DNA of 64,000 nt from Uranotaenia lowii (GCF_029784155.1 NC_073692.1:333331920-333395919), one strand, 5' to 3'. Positions 12,946 to 26,151 are shown, counted from the first letter of the stretch. Program-made: numbers and translations. Notes: generated from the letters alone by a model not told the origin.

Positions 12946-14688
12946 TTAGATTCGAAGATCTTAAACTTAATTGTTATGCAAAATTCAAGCACCACAAAGC
13001 TTCAATAGGGCGATTCAGACTCCTAAATAATGAAATGTTGTGGGGTAAAGTATGGTGTACGTTGATAAGTTTTCCTCGCATAAATGCTCTTTCGCTCTTT
13101 TCAAAACCTGTAAAATTTTCTCCTTACTTTTCTGTCCATCTTATAAATTTTCAATTCTGGTGTTCTTTCTCCAAGAATGTACATTTTCACCGATATGCCG
13201 TAAATAAATTTACAAAAATCAATTAAAACGGTGGTTAACTTATGTTAAGACCTCAAAACTCAGAATTAGATTCATCATTAAAAATTCTTTTAATGATATC
13301 TCCGAATGATGAATCCGATTCAGATTCACAAGTCAGATTAAAAATAAATATTTAAAATAACGAATTGAAATTGAAACCAAATTATTGATCTTAAATTTGG
13401 TTCATGTTAACGGAGGGGAGGAGAAGAGGTCTTCATTCATATTTTCCTTCTTGGCTCATGTTTAAAACTGTGATCTGGAATTTGGATTCAGAATTTTTTT
13501 TTGTACTTTTCAGAAACTTTATTGATATTCGAAAAAAGATAAAAAATTTAAAATCGGGATTCAAGCTAAATTTCAAACTAATACCTGAACTTTGCAAAAT
13601 AAGATTTGAACCAGAAAGTTTTAACCTCTATTTTCAACTTTAAGTTTGGAAAATTTGATTCATATCTATTGAACTGAACCATGGAATTTGCTCTACGGTT
13701 TGATGGAATGAATGTTTTTCAAGTAATAGAAGGCTTTCTTTTTATAATTACTCCATATTCAATCAAAAAAGCCAAATCTGCTAGATTTTTAACAGAAATC
13801 AATTCAAAGATTTTCAAGATCGATTAAAGTTAGTTCCTCATGTTATAACTTAACTGTGCATTATGTAAACAGCACTTACGATTCAAATCTTTTTTTTAAT
13901 TTTAAAATAAACTTAAAAATTAATAAGATTTGTTTTGTTTCATTCATTGTTGAAACAAAATATTATTCAACAAAAATCTGTTACCTCCCCTAACCACAGA
14001 TTTTCCTGTTCACAGCTATAATTAAACTTCTGCATTGATTTATAACGATCATAGTTTCGATTTTTTCTTAATTTGAAAATCAATAATCCAACTTGAAAAT
14101 TTATGAAAATCAGTTGTTAAAACTTTAAAGTCGTTAAAACAGACTAAAATACTTCTGTATAATTTAATGTTATAACTCTGAACTCTCAAGTTTTTTTTTT
14201 AATTTTCTTAATAATTTTTCTGAATTTTGCTCTAAACTCAAAATCTGAGCTTCCAAACATTTGTTCAACTTTTTGGAGTACTTTTACAGATTTGTTTAAA
14301 AATTGTGTTTGGATTTGAGGCCATAATTAAAAACCTACTTTTGATATTTTTCTTCTTCTTTCATAGTTTAATTTTGAATCCCTAGGAGTTTTAGAAACCA
14401 ACACAAATAAAAAAAACAGAAATTTTTTATACAAACTCAAGGCTATTCGTGGGATGTAGATTCCACATAAGAAGATTCAGAAATCTCAAATAAGAAGCGT
14501 TTTAGTGGACTGATATAGTTTATACATACTTTCATATAAAAATTGTATAAATATCCAAAGTTTAAATTGGGAATTTAAATTAGTCTCGGAATTGTTGGTT
14601 CGAGTCCAGAAGAGTATTAATTTGAATTTTAAATGGTGAATGTTTCAGATGTTTTGAGTTTCATTTGAGATAGATGTTAAAAATAATA
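12946..14688. other. AT-rich non-coding DNA
   Basis: Only short chance frames occur. Homopolymer A and T tracts and degenerate AT-rich sequence predominate. I see no terminal repeats, splice-like structure or protein similarity worth reporting. Confidence 0.4.
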
Positions 14689-14900
14689 CAGTGAGCGAAA
14701 CAAGAAAAGTATCACTATTTATGAGTTTTTCTTGATTAAATATTAATGATTTGAAATATTGAACATTTTCTTCTATTACTTATTTTAAATTTTTCACGGA
14801 TAAAACAAGCATAAGTTGTCTTTTTTTTGTTAGAAGCAAATGGCATTGAGAAAGAAAAATAAAAAAAGGGGTGAAATAAGAATAGTATCACTTATGTGTT
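14689..14900 (+). mobile_element. Possible Tc1-like transposon end
   Basis: After a TA dinucleotide (14687-14688) the sequence reads CAGTGAGCGAAACAAGAAAA and continues GTATCAC. This resembles the CAGT-type terminal repeats of many Tc1-like elements. A related motif, GAATAGTATCACTTA, recurs about 170 bp inward, as a subterminal transposase-binding repeat might. I did not find a matching inverted right end, so this is at best a truncated remnant. Confidence 0.35.
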
Positions 14901-15459
14901 TCAACTTGAATTAAGATTATTTTTTAAAATTTACTTTGCAAAAGTGAAAAACGATGCTTTTGCAATCTATTAGAATAGATAACTGTATTTTTTTTTGTGT
15001 TTTCATGCATTTCACGGGGTTTTATAGAGATTTTCCTCTAGCATTAAAGAATTTGCCAATTAAGCTAGTTCTGGATCAATTTTGAATCAGAGAAAAAGAA
15101 GGTTGGAGTTCAAAAACTTTGATTTTTTTTCAGTGAACCACACATTTTCAGTTTTGAGTTGTTGACAGCAGTACTAAATCTGCTAGATATAAAACGAAGG
15201 CCAATTCAAAAATTTCCACGATCGATGAAAGTTAGTTTTTCGTTTTGTATCGAAACTTTTCATTATATAAACTGTGCCTTAGATAGTGCCATCCACTCCT
15301 TGAAACTGAAAAAAATGTGGTTGAATGAAAAAAAAAATTAATTTTTTTTTGTTTTAATTGCAACCTTATTTCTGGTTCACTATTTGCCCCGAACGTATGT
15401 TTTATGATTTAACGTCATATTGAGAAAGAAATTAATAAGTTTGATAAAGTTTAAAAGCT
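14901..15459. other. AT-rich non-coding DNA
   Basis: No gene or repeat boundary is visible. It ends at the 23-bp direct repeat that flanks the retroposon insertion. Confidence 0.4.
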
Positions 15460-15482
15460 CAAATGTCAAATTCCTTAGTTCT

Positions 15483-16994
15483 TGAGCTTGAGCTTGAGCT
15501 TGAGCTTAGATAAACCGTACATTTCAGTAGTTGCTACTCCGTGATTGACGAGAACCATTAAAATTGCACATAGATCCAAATAAATGGGGCTTGGGATTAG
15601 CTTACCATTTTCTGTGTGCACGTTTCGAAGGTTCCTTATCTTATATGGTCAATAACGGCGCCGGCCACGTCCTTACGGTTCATCGGGGAAAGGGAAGGAT
15701 TGTTAGTTTGACTTCCGTTGCTACTAGAGACCGAATACACCTCTAAATCTCCACGGTCGTCACAGGAAGGGTGGTTTGTTAGTGGGGAGGGTAAATAAGA
15801 TCTGGATTCCCTTTGGGAAGGGATGTGATCAAAGCAAAGTTAAAAATCGTCGCGTCGCACACTATCGAGTACATCGCGTTTTTTTTAAAGAGCAAATACG
15901 TCCTAACGTGGCATTGTCATACCCGTAGAATGTTCTTAGCACCGGTGCAACTCACCGAATTTTACCGCGCGCTTATAACGAGAAGAGCAAAACATCCTAA
16001 CGTGGCATTGGCATACACATTTAGCACCGATGCGATTCACCGAATTTTATCACGAGTAAAAACGTTCTAACGCATTATGCAAACGGGGAGAAGAAGAGAA
16101 ATAAAAAAACGAACGGAATTTAACCGCATTGGAAATTTTTTATATTGAAATCATCATACACGTACAAAACACTTTTATCGCGCGCTGTAAACCACGAGAA
16201 AACTTGTCCAAACGCGGCTTTGCAATGTACGTACGAAATAAAACGCGGAAAAATTATCCATCATCGAACGCTGTAAAAGCCTTCGATTTCACGGCTGGTA
16301 GGCGTCCTAAGTACCTAACAATTCACTTCTTACAACTAACTGCCGAACTTAATATCTCTCAAAATCGTAGCAAGAAAATTTAATCTGTCAGATTCACATA
16401 TTTTAAGCAATTAATTGATAATACGGTTCGAGTTTGAATTGGAACGAAAAAAAAAATACTTATCTTAGTATCCAGTTGTAAGAATTTCCTTAACTTCTGT
16501 GGGCAACGGTATCGGGTGAAAATACGCCACTCGTCGTCATCAAAAAGCCATAAGGATCATCAACTTTTCATGAACTGGCAGCACAAAAATATTGAGCTTT
16601 CTTCAAAAGCGCTGTAGATGCGCCATCTCCATTTGAAATTGATGAGTTATCGGAAACCCATAACAGCGCCATCTCGGGAAGAAAATCTCTTGAGAAAAAA
16701 AGGCCTAACAGCGCCATCTTATATCAAAAAATTACTAGCTACTTTTCTAAAGGCTTTTCGAACTGCGGCCATTTTCGCTTCTCACATAGAAAACAAATCA
16801 TACAAATATTTAAACATAAATTGCGCTTCACAGATAACACTTTTCACTGGAACTTCACAACTCTTCTGAACACAATATCTTCAAAAATAGCTCCAACAAA
16901 TAAAACTCAACGAAAAACAATAACTTCACCGTAAAATCAACCTTTTTTCTTCCTCTTGTGGGAAGTAACGCCATCAACACAGGGTCGGAAATCC
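15483..16994 (-). mobile_element. Non-coding retroposon with hexanucleotide tail and 23-bp TSD
   Basis: A 23-bp sequence (ending TTCCTTAGTTCT) occurs at 15460-15482 and again at 16995-17017, exactly flanking about 1.5 kb of GC-richer DNA. On the minus strand the insert ends in repeated AAGCTC units (15510-15483), like the simple-sequence tails of some LINE clades. Long target duplications are typical of target-primed reverse transcription. No minus-strand frame of note exists. Inside are two imperfect copies of a 60-70-bp segment (15901-15970 and 15995-16055; both start TCCTAACGTGGCATTG) and a recurring GCGCCATCT motif near 16620, 16669 and 16711. It may be a 5'-truncated 3' UTR of a LINE or a non-autonomous retroposon. 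Confidence 0.75.
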
Positions 16995-17017
16995 CAAATG
17001 TCAAATTCCTTAGTTCT

Positions 17018-18740
17018 CAAAGAAAATCTCATAAACCCCTTTTTTAACCTTTGGAATACTCAAAGACGCCTAAAAATGCAGTTTTCTACTCAAAAAGTTC
17101 GGAGAATCATGATAAATCTTGATATTTCTTGATTAAAAAAAAAATAAGTGGGAAAATTCATATTTTGCGCTCTTTTCATATTTTTGATCATCAACGCCTA
17201 TTGCCTCATCCAAAAAAAAAAAGTAAGCTCGTTTCATCCGTAATCATACCTTTCTCCAATTTTTTTCTAAACTAATAAAATTTTCACATTTTTTTAAAAT
17301 TAGTTGATAACAATGCAAAAACTTGCTTTATAAGATGTAAGTTCCTGCCAGTGGGAAAATTCAGTGTTTAGTTTATGATTTATTCTAACCATAATTTTAA
17401 ATTCTAGAAGAACTCAACAAATATCGATATTATCAAATTTAAGATACGAATATAAATAAATCAACTCAGAATGCTGAATCGATATTATGGTCAAGGATTC
17501 TGATTTGTGTTCGAAACTTCTGACTGTTAATTCAGATTTAGTTTGTCAAAATAGGTAATTCCATGTTTAAATTCCATCGTATTACATATTGAACATGCAA
17601 AAAAAAATCAAAATATGTTTAGAAACTGAGATTCAATATTCAGAATTCTGAACTTTAAAAACAGATTCATGTTTTCATTATCGGAACATAAAGGTTAAAG
17701 TTCATTATTCGGAAAACAGAAAGTCTGAAGCAAAATTAACCACCTAAATCGGCATAGAACCATAGCCAATATCGTTTTTACTAACTTTTTATACAGAACG
17801 TTTTTACTAACTTTTTACACAGAATGTTCCAGAATATGTTGATCCAACAATCAATTCTGTTTGACAAACAATTGTCAAAAGCTACAGCAATAAAAGCTAA
17901 AAACTATGAGAAAACTGCAAATGGACCTTTTTTCGAAAAACTATCAATTTGGTAGCTTCAGAAATCCTTGATCCATGTGTTCTTTGATCTCAAAAACTGA
18001 TGATCTAAGAGTTACCGCCATTTTGGATTGATTTATAAGATAAAAACATATCCTTAGTTAGGTAAAAGAGATGAAACAGAAACCCCTTCTAAAGTTAGGG
18101 ATGAGAAACAACGACAAAAATTCGAAAGTATGTGAAATATTCACTTTTAACATAAGTTTAAATATATCAGTTATATGTGGAAAAATTTAAACAAAAATCA
18201 TATAAAAACATAGCTGTCTTAGTGTGTCTTAATATATTTCAAAATAAGGGAAAAAAATGATTGAAGTGAGTAAAAACTACAACGAAAAAAGTACTGAAAG
18301 TCAAAATTGTTTACCCTTGTGCTTATGCAATTGTTGAAAATTTTGTCAAAAATTTTTCCTCATCTATAAAGTTTTTCGTAGAACAAAAGTTGTTATTTTC
18401 TCTAAACTTAGCTTCTGGGAATTTTAAGGCGAAAAAAATTGGGTTCTAGAGGGTTAAGTTATTTTGAGAAGATTTAGAAAGAGAATTTGGATTCATAGTT
18501 TCGTTATTATGTTGAATAATACATTTTCACTTAAATTTTTGCTGTTTCTTTCAATTATTGAAATATTTGACATTTTAATTATTAATACTTGCTAGCAGTT
18601 CAAGTCGTGGAAACAATTGAACAAATTTGTATATAAACAGTTTTTATTGAAAAAGTTGCATAAAATAAACCTTCAACTAACCATCTTGTCAACCATAATT
18701 GTCTATCATGGAATACTTTTACTATTTTTCACTTTACAGG
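17018..18740. other. AT-rich non-coding DNA
   Basis: No credible coding frame. A short direct repeat (ACGTTTTTACTAACTTTTTA-like) occurs around 17773-17820. Otherwise nothing recognisable. Confidence 0.4.
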
Positions 18741-19490
18741 AAAATGCCCCCATGATGATCAGTAGTGAGCGAGCCTGTCACATTTAAAATTTACTTTTCA
18801 CATTCCCAATTCACAAACCGTAAAAAGAGCTAAGGGAAACTCCCTTAGCTCCGCATAAGATTACGCCTATATTGATCTGCGGCTTAATTTATCAACTCAT
18901 CAAGATTCGGTACCGAATGCCGATCGACGCTATCTAATTAATTTACACCCCATTAATACCACCATTGTGTTTGATTATCAATCGAATGCAGACCTCAAAC
19001 GGCGGGCGGCTGGGCCAATCAATATTCAAACTAATTACTGCCGTATCACGCTTCCTGAATCAGCACCAGGAGCAGCACCTCGAAATGGGAAAAAGGGAAT
19101 TGAAACGGAAATCTCTTACTCTCATTCTTACATTTCTACCGCTTCATTCAGCAATGGTAGGTCTACAGCTGGGCAAGTACTTTTGCCGGCTCGACACTCA
19201 GCAAGTTTTCTATTACATTTCTCTTCTTGCCGTCTCGATTTTCGATTGCTAGAGTCTGTTGTAAAATAGCAGGTAGGACTTACGTCTTATCAAATCCAGA
19301 CACCATCACGCTTCTATCAATCCGTGTCACCGATTCCACCAGTTCCAATCTCAAACGATTCCGGTGTTCTAATTTCATCTTGTCAGGACATTTTTCTGAA
19401 CTGTGAACTCCGATTGCCTCTCGTGTCCGGAGCTAGTTACAATTCCTTTGGCTCCCGGGGGCTTTCGCCGGAAGGTTTTTGATTGAAACT
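18741..19490. other. GC-richer unique island with perfect hairpin
   Basis: This island has lower A+T than its surroundings and no transposon hallmarks. It contains a perfect 11-bp stem with a 3-nt loop at 18827-18851 (GAGCTAAGGGA, AAC, TCCCTTAGCTC). Several TAATTA or ATTAAT core motifs lie near 18934-18956, of the kind bound by homeodomain proteins. Two overlapping plus-strand frames of 95-100 codons at 18965-19269 look like chance. An intronic regulatory element is the best guess. Confidence 0.35.
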
Positions 19491-19581
19491 TTTAAGGTAG
19501 CAGACCCTCTATAAAACTTGTTGATTTTATGCGGTTTTTCACGTAAAAATTGAGAATAAAGAAAAATATAAAATTTAGATA

Positions 19582-22190
19582 GGGTAAATGATCTTGAGCG
19601 GAACTAAATGGCTCAATTCGACGCAACTCGAAACAGTTGATCAAGCGGTATGGCAGTGGGTTATATCCGAACAAAAAAAATTTCAGTTCAGCGGATAGAT
19701 CTTGGTTTCTGCTTTCTAATGATGATTTTTAGAATATTTTAAAGTAAATCCTAATATCTCTAGAGCTGTTTTACTGAAGTAAGAATTCTGATCTTGAGCG
19801 GAACCACGCTGATCTTGAGCGGAACTAAAATATGATCTTGAGCGGAACCATTTTCTTCTGTCAACATCTTCAATAGCTCTCATTCTCAATACTTGTGTAA
19901 CTGTGATGGTTCAATTAAGTTTCATCTTTGAAGATTTTAAAGTTAAAAAATTTATGTTTTTACGTAAAAAAGAAATTTAGCGTTCCAAAGTTGTTCTCAA
20001 AATATCCGTTCAAATTTATTGCTTGCTTAACTTTCCAAAGCTGTTCCCAAAATCTGCGTTTCGGGGAAAATTGACTTGAAATTTGTTGTTACTCCCGTGG
20101 CCGCAAATGTTGACCGATTTTTATGATATTGGATTCATTGTGTTGGTTATTTTTTCTAGTTTCTAAATATTTTAAAAGGAAGTGAATTTGTTCTACTAGG
20201 TTGTCTGTAGTTGGCTCCGAATGAAGAAGTCCCAAAAAACAATTTTATTTTTAAATTGCTTATAATTTCTGACAACTTTGCAGTATTTTGGGGCTTTTTT
20301 TAATTTCTGGAATTGTTAAGAATACATCTATCTGACGATGTAATAACATGTGGAGGTCCAATGAATTTTTTGACCGCTATTCTGGATTTTCCGGTAGAAA
20401 AAAAATCTAGCTCATAACAAAGACATCCAATTTTGTCTCTGCATCGCTGTATCTCATTTCTTAATGAATTGTTTTTTCTCATTAATTTGATTAACATATT
20501 CATAGAACATATTTGGTCTCTCAAAAATGTCAGTTCCTCAGTATATTGTAATTATGATTAAGAACCTTTGAATCTGCGCTTCGGGTCATATTGACCCGAA
20601 CGATTTTTGAAGGTAACGACAGAGTCAGAAATACATAAGAAGATGCCTTAAATTACAGATTTTGCAAAAAAAAACTGTACATTGCTCTAAATCAATGTTT
20701 TTGAGAAAAAAATCTGATTTTTTGTCATTTCTCATTCCCTTAAAACCTTTAATTTCATTGGAAATTCACGATAAAATGGATTATTTTTAAATTTTAGTTG
20801 GTAAAAATCAGTTTACGTTGAGAATCTTTTCATACTTTTATAATTCAAAGTAAGAAACCTTAATTTAGTATTGACCAAAAAAAATTATAATTATGGAAAT
20901 CCGATCAAAGTTCAAAAATTCTGTGAAATCTGTGATGAAATTATCCTCAAAATTCTGTGAAAAACAGATTTTTCTGTGATTTCAGCCATCTTGCTCTAAG
21001 CAATTCATTCATAGAATAAAGTTTATTATTAATTCCAGTTTCTTATGAATCAAGATTAAATTTATTTATATTTAAAATTTATGGAAACATTAATTATTTA
21101 GCTCAATTAATAAAACAATCATTTCTCAAACCGCCTTCCAGTTCGAGCTCAAGTGTAAAATCAAACACAAGAGTATTGGATAGAGTTTCAATACCGGGCC
21201 ACCAATTGAATCGTGGAGTATTATAAAATAGCTAACCCGGTGTGCTTTGCTACACTTTGTAAAACTGAAGGAATGTGTGTTAAAATCAATTTAAATTTTT
21301 GTTTATTGGGTAGTATATCGTTTTCAATTGGAATTTGAACATATAAAACAACCTCTTTAAATGAAAGCTACTTCTTAAAGTACGAACAGTAATGGCAATG
21401 AAGATTGATTCTTATTCTGAAATAATGACTTAACTTTATTGGCATCATTAGTTCTCGAATTATGCCAAAAGTATGTATGAAAGCCTTCCTCCTCCTTCCC
21501 GCCGACTTTCTGAAAAAAAGAATCAAAAACACATTTCTTGTACCCCAACTATTTAAACTTTTTGTGTGCCTAGCTTGGTACGCTATGACACCATTTAATT
21601 AATTTTTGTTCTATTCGAATTTAATTTTACATCTTTTCTCTTCCTAAAGCTGATATAATAAGAAAAATACAAAGGTGCTGCATGTATTCAGGGGTAAAAA
21701 TCGCGTGTGAGACATTAGGCATAAGACAGCGCACCTAGCGGTTTATTTCGGAAGCTAGTAGTTCCGCTCAAGATCAAAGATGGTTCCACTCAAGATCATA
21801 TTTTACTTTTAAAAACTACGCGATTTATTGATATTTTGATGGAAAACTTGTTACTGAAACCCGAATAATGCTTCTTTAAGAATTTTTCTACCATTTTAGT
21901 CATTAAGAATCAGTTTATAACGGCCAAGGGTTACATAAATTGACGTTCAAAGTCAGTATAGATTGATGAAAATTGCAGCAGAAATGCGTATGTTTTTAAA
22001 TCTTCTAATAACATTATTTCAGTTAATAAACTTTAGCAGAAATTTTAATGCTTGTTTGAAAAGATTTTGAAAAAGTGTTTTTTCAACATTTTGATAAGAT
22101 TCATAAACAATCATTGCCTATATCTTAGGAAAAATAAATGGTTCCGCTCAAGATCAGATTTCGACTAGTTCCGCTCAAGATCATTTACCC
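19582..22190. mobile_element. TA-flanked TIR element with 4+4 internal end motifs (2.6 kb)
   Basis: Perfect 25-bp terminal inverted repeats bound the element: the left starts GGGTAAATGATCTTGAGCGG (19582-19606) and the right is its reverse complement (22166-22190). TA flanks both sides. The core GATCTTGAGCGGAAC appears four times in direct orientation on the left (19590, 19790, 19811, 19834) and four times inverted on the right (21761, 21783 with one substitution, 22141, 22168). Such arrays are expected of subterminal transposase-binding sites. The 1.9-kb interior has no transposase-like frame. The TA duplication suggests a Tc1/mariner-type transposase in trans, but the array is unusual for that group. 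Confidence 0.88.
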
Positions 22191-22192
22191 TA

Positions 22193-23582
22193 GCTAAGAT
22201 TTTTGAAAAAACAAAAATCATAGGAATAATTTTAAAACATTTTAACAAGAAAAAGGGTTCAAAATCGAAAGTCATTCAATTTAACACTTACTAACGTCAA
22301 TCAAAGGATAAACCATTTTACTGGACCATTGCTAAGCTAGCAATCACTGCTGAGTGCCATGAAGATTCCCGGTATAAAAGATATGATGGCAGAAGTTTGG
22401 CGGCTAACTTTGAATGGGAAAGTGAAAATTTTCCTGGAAAGCATTGCTTAAAAATGTAGCCTCTGGGTTACAGTGAAGAACGGTTTTTAAATGAATATCA
22501 ATGTAAACCTGCCTAATGAATTTATCTAGGGAGTTAGTTTAGCACTTGAATCAAATCAATTTTGATAGATTTGATTGCAGGGTGGTGGCGTAGGAGTGGT
22601 TTACTTATGAAGTTTGATTGATATCATTTAAAGTTAGGTGGATGTTTGCCTCTGAGCTCTGAGTTTGTCTGGTTTGAATTTTAATAACGAAACGATTAGC
22701 ATTTTAAAACGTTGCGTTAAATTGATATTGAATCAACCGTTCTAGATGATCATTTGTTGTTAATCTATATAAGGCTGGACAAATATCAATTTCTTCTTTT
22801 GTCACCCCCTCCCCCCCCTCCTTCGAAATTTCCAAAACTCCGAAGAGGGAAATAAATAAAGTTTGAAGTAATTTATGTAAATTTTGAAAAAAAAAATCAG
22901 CTATCCGGAAGATTACAAGACTAAAAAACAAATATTTAAAGATGGGAGTAATTTCACCTTTACTTTCTTAATTTTATTGAATTTTTCGATAAAAATTTAC
23001 TTGATTTATAGATTTTGTGAAATGATATTGTATCCAATGTCGTTGCATGCAAGCTTTGGTGCCATTTATTTAAGTTTATTTGTTTTTGCATTATTTTTTA
23101 TCGTACCCCCCCCCCCGCGATGTTCCAACTCCGAGTGACAAAAGAAGGATTTGAAATTTGTTCCGGCCTAATTTTAATCAAAATTTTCAATTCACAATCA
23201 TAAAGTCATAAAGTCAAAAAATCAAAATCAAAGTTTCAAATTAATGCTTTTTCTGGAATATCATTTATAAACTGTTCTAAATGATGTTTCTTATTATAAA
23301 CAAGAAATATACTAAAAAATAAATTGAAAGCAGTCTGGTTTACATTTTTTTATCAATATTTCCCGAGTATCCGAAAAAGAATATGAATTAAAATTTCGAA
23401 TAAACCAGAAATTAAAGCTTCGGACATAAGAATCAGTGCAGAGGATAAAATATATCACAAGATTTGAAAAAAAAAAGTTGAAACCGGGTTCTAAATCAAA
23501 CTTCAGATCAAATCAGTAATCATTCATGATTAAGATATGTTAAGCAAAATGACAATATGTAGATAATTATTAATTTTTAATC
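22193..23582. repeat. Degenerate poly-C dispersed repeat in AT-rich DNA
   Basis: The interval 22795-23180 resembles 49870-50250. Each copy starts with a C-rich stretch next to CCTTCGA and a TCCAGAAC- or TCCAAAAC-like motif. An AT-rich middle contains GTTGCATGCAA, and each ends with a C run followed by AAGTGACAAAGGA- or GAGTGACAAAAGA-like sequence and TCCGGCC. It is an old interspersed repeat without a coding frame. The rest of the interval is AT-rich and unremarkable. Confidence 0.45.
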
Positions 23583-23590
23583 TTCTAGAT

Positions 23591-25215
23591 CAGTGGTTTT
23601 TAAAGTGGTCCCTACCGACCCGGGGAGTGTTAAGAACTTCCAGGGGGGGCGGAGAGCGCAGCAATTTTGGGGGCGTTGGATGGGTTCAGGGGGGCGGTGA
23701 AGTCATATTAATATTTATAATGTCACAATAACGAAACAACGTAGAGTTTAAATGACAACGAGTAAGTTTTATGGACAACAACGAAATTGAATTGCAGAAC
23801 TAAATACCAAATTGAAGTTAGGATTAAGATGATAATTTTTAAAATTTCACAGAGTCCATTTTTTTAGTTTATTTTGGGTTTAACAAAAGGCATCAACTTT
23901 GGATGGCAATGCTTCAAAATTTTCATGCATTGCCATGTATACTTAAAATATTTGCTGAGTAAAAAATGTTTTCGAAAACACTGTCAAATGATATAACAAC
24001 TTTGATAGAGTTTAGGAAAAGAAAAAAAATACTAAATTTTGACTTTCTGCCCTCTTAATTTTCGGTTTTGATTTTTCCTCTTTTACTAAATCATTTTAAA
24101 AATTCAACTGTGCCATTTGTTATAGCCAAGCTTTCAAAATGTTTCGTAAATCAGTAAAATGGCCGAAATTTAATTATTGGTATCTAAGTGTATATTGAGA
24201 CTCGTAAATGCTGCTAAACTTTGAACATGATTCAAATTCAGATTTGAAATTGTATAAATTCAAGTTTGAAATTTATGTCTTCTTTTTGCTATTTCTGCGG
24301 AATTACAGTAATTAGTTTGTTAACTATTATGGTGAATTTAACGGTAAAAGAATGTTGATCACCAAGATTGAAGATAAGCGTCGTATTTTCAATATAAACT
24401 GATTGATTTCAAGCTTGAGTATATGTTCGGAAATTTTATATTTTATTTAGTTGATATTGGATTCCCCATGAAAATTTTTGAAAAAGTTTCTGTAATATGC
24501 TCCTTTTTATCGATATTTTTTTAACTCAAAGATTTTCGACGTCATTATCTAGACACCAGCTGATTTTCAACATCCAACATTTTCAGAATAAATTTATTGA
24601 AAATTTCATAAAATCAATACAAATTGAAAAATGAATTCAACAAATCAGGAGCTAGTGAAGTACTTTTTCAGCAGTTAAAGTAAACACGCTTTTCCGTGTA
24701 TTTGATGATTCAGTTACGAAAATTGGCAAACCGAAACAATTTCAGTGTAGAAAACCTTTTGATACTATTTTGATTATCATTCCTCCTATTATTATTTTCC
24801 AACAAGTCTATTTTATTTCAAAAATAATTTTAGTTTCCTTAAAATCATGATGTTTAAAAAATCAATTTTAAAAGATTATTTTTTGACCTTTTTGATCAAG
24901 TAACGGAACTTGTTATATTTTACGCTCCGCTTTTATCAAGCATTTGTATTTTTTTTTTAATTTTGACAATATGAATTTTATTTGAAAATAGAACTTTCCA
25001 CAGAATTAATAATGTCAGAGGTGTCAGAATTGGGTAGTTTTGTGAAATGAATTGAGCAATGTCTTAAACATTTGTTCTACGGTTTGAATGTGAACGAAAA
25101 TAAGAATTCTTTTGAAAAAATGAAATATTTTTAATGAAATATTGATAATAATTTAAAAGCATTTTTAGTTTTGTCTTAGAACCAGCTAATTTTTTTCTCT
25201 AATTATAGACCACTG
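23591..25215. mobile_element. hAT-like non-autonomous element (1.6 kb)
   Basis: The left end reads CAGTGGTTTTTAAAGTGG. The right end, on the other strand, reads CAGTGGTCTATAATTAGAG. Both have the CAGTGG start characteristic of hAT terminal repeats. The flanks carry a perfect 8-bp duplication, TTCTAGAT, at 23583-23590 and 25216-25223, the target-site length of hAT transposons. A G-rich, GC-richer segment sits just inside the left end (23620-23700). No transposase frame is visible, so this is a MITE-like or decayed derivative. Confidence 0.8.
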
Positions 25216-25223
25216 TTCTAGAT

Positions 25224-26147
25224 CAACAGTTTTTCATCATTTTCAATGGAAAAGTTGTTGAAAAATACCGCGGTAAAAACATGAATAATAAATATTTCAG
25301 AATTTAATAAATTGAGAATTTATTATTAACACATATTTGACTAACAATTTTTATTTTGATAAAAGAAGAAAATATTTAATTTTATTTCCAATGATCGAAG
25401 GCAGTGATAATTTTTTTTATATTCATTTACTCCTGGTTATAAAGGCTATCAAAGCTAATTTTTTAAGTTCACAATATCTTCATAGATTCGTGTGTTCAAT
25501 TCATTATTAAAAAAATAGATTGATTGATCAATAAAAACTGATAATAATTAATATAAGGAATTCCTAATTATGTTGTTAATATTGAAATCACAAAGCAAGT
25601 ACTAATTTGGTCTCACAGCCCATTAAAATTTAACTTTCAAGTTGCTACTTCAATTAACTTTTCGAAATTTTCAATGATTTATTGAAAAATCATGATCGAT
25701 TTTAAAAAGAAGATTATAAATAACAATTATAAGGGAAACGTACCATGTTTACCTTAATAAAAACTAAGATTTATAGGATTTCAAGAAGATTATGTTTTTT
25801 GAACACAAGAATTTAGATTTAAAGAACACAACTATACTTATTTGAAAACAAGAAAAATTCCAAATTTTAGCACTATGAAATTCGGTGAATGTATTTAATC
25901 ATTAATACCAAACATGGAGTTAAAAAAATAACTTTTTGAACAAATAAGAATTTTTTTTCAAGATTATTATTAAAGCTCAATTATAAAATTCAAATGATAG
26001 CTCCAGGGAAAAGCATTTCAGTGCCTATCTTTATTGACTGATTTGAATGAATTTTAAGTCTTGAGCTCGATTTTTTGTCGGATTTTGTCTTTAACCTCTA
26101 GTTTTGTTGATATAGCGTATATAATTTAAACATTAATCTGATTTAGG
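25224..26147. other. AT-rich non-coding DNA
   Basis: Very AT-rich with no frame, repeat boundary or splice-like structure that I can support. Confidence 0.4.
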
Positions 26148-26151
26148 TTAA

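Noticed and set aside
15564..16869. Series of plus-strand frames of 60-85 codons
   Set aside because: They lie antisense to the retroposon, share no family similarity and are broken at short intervals. They reflect the element's higher G+C.
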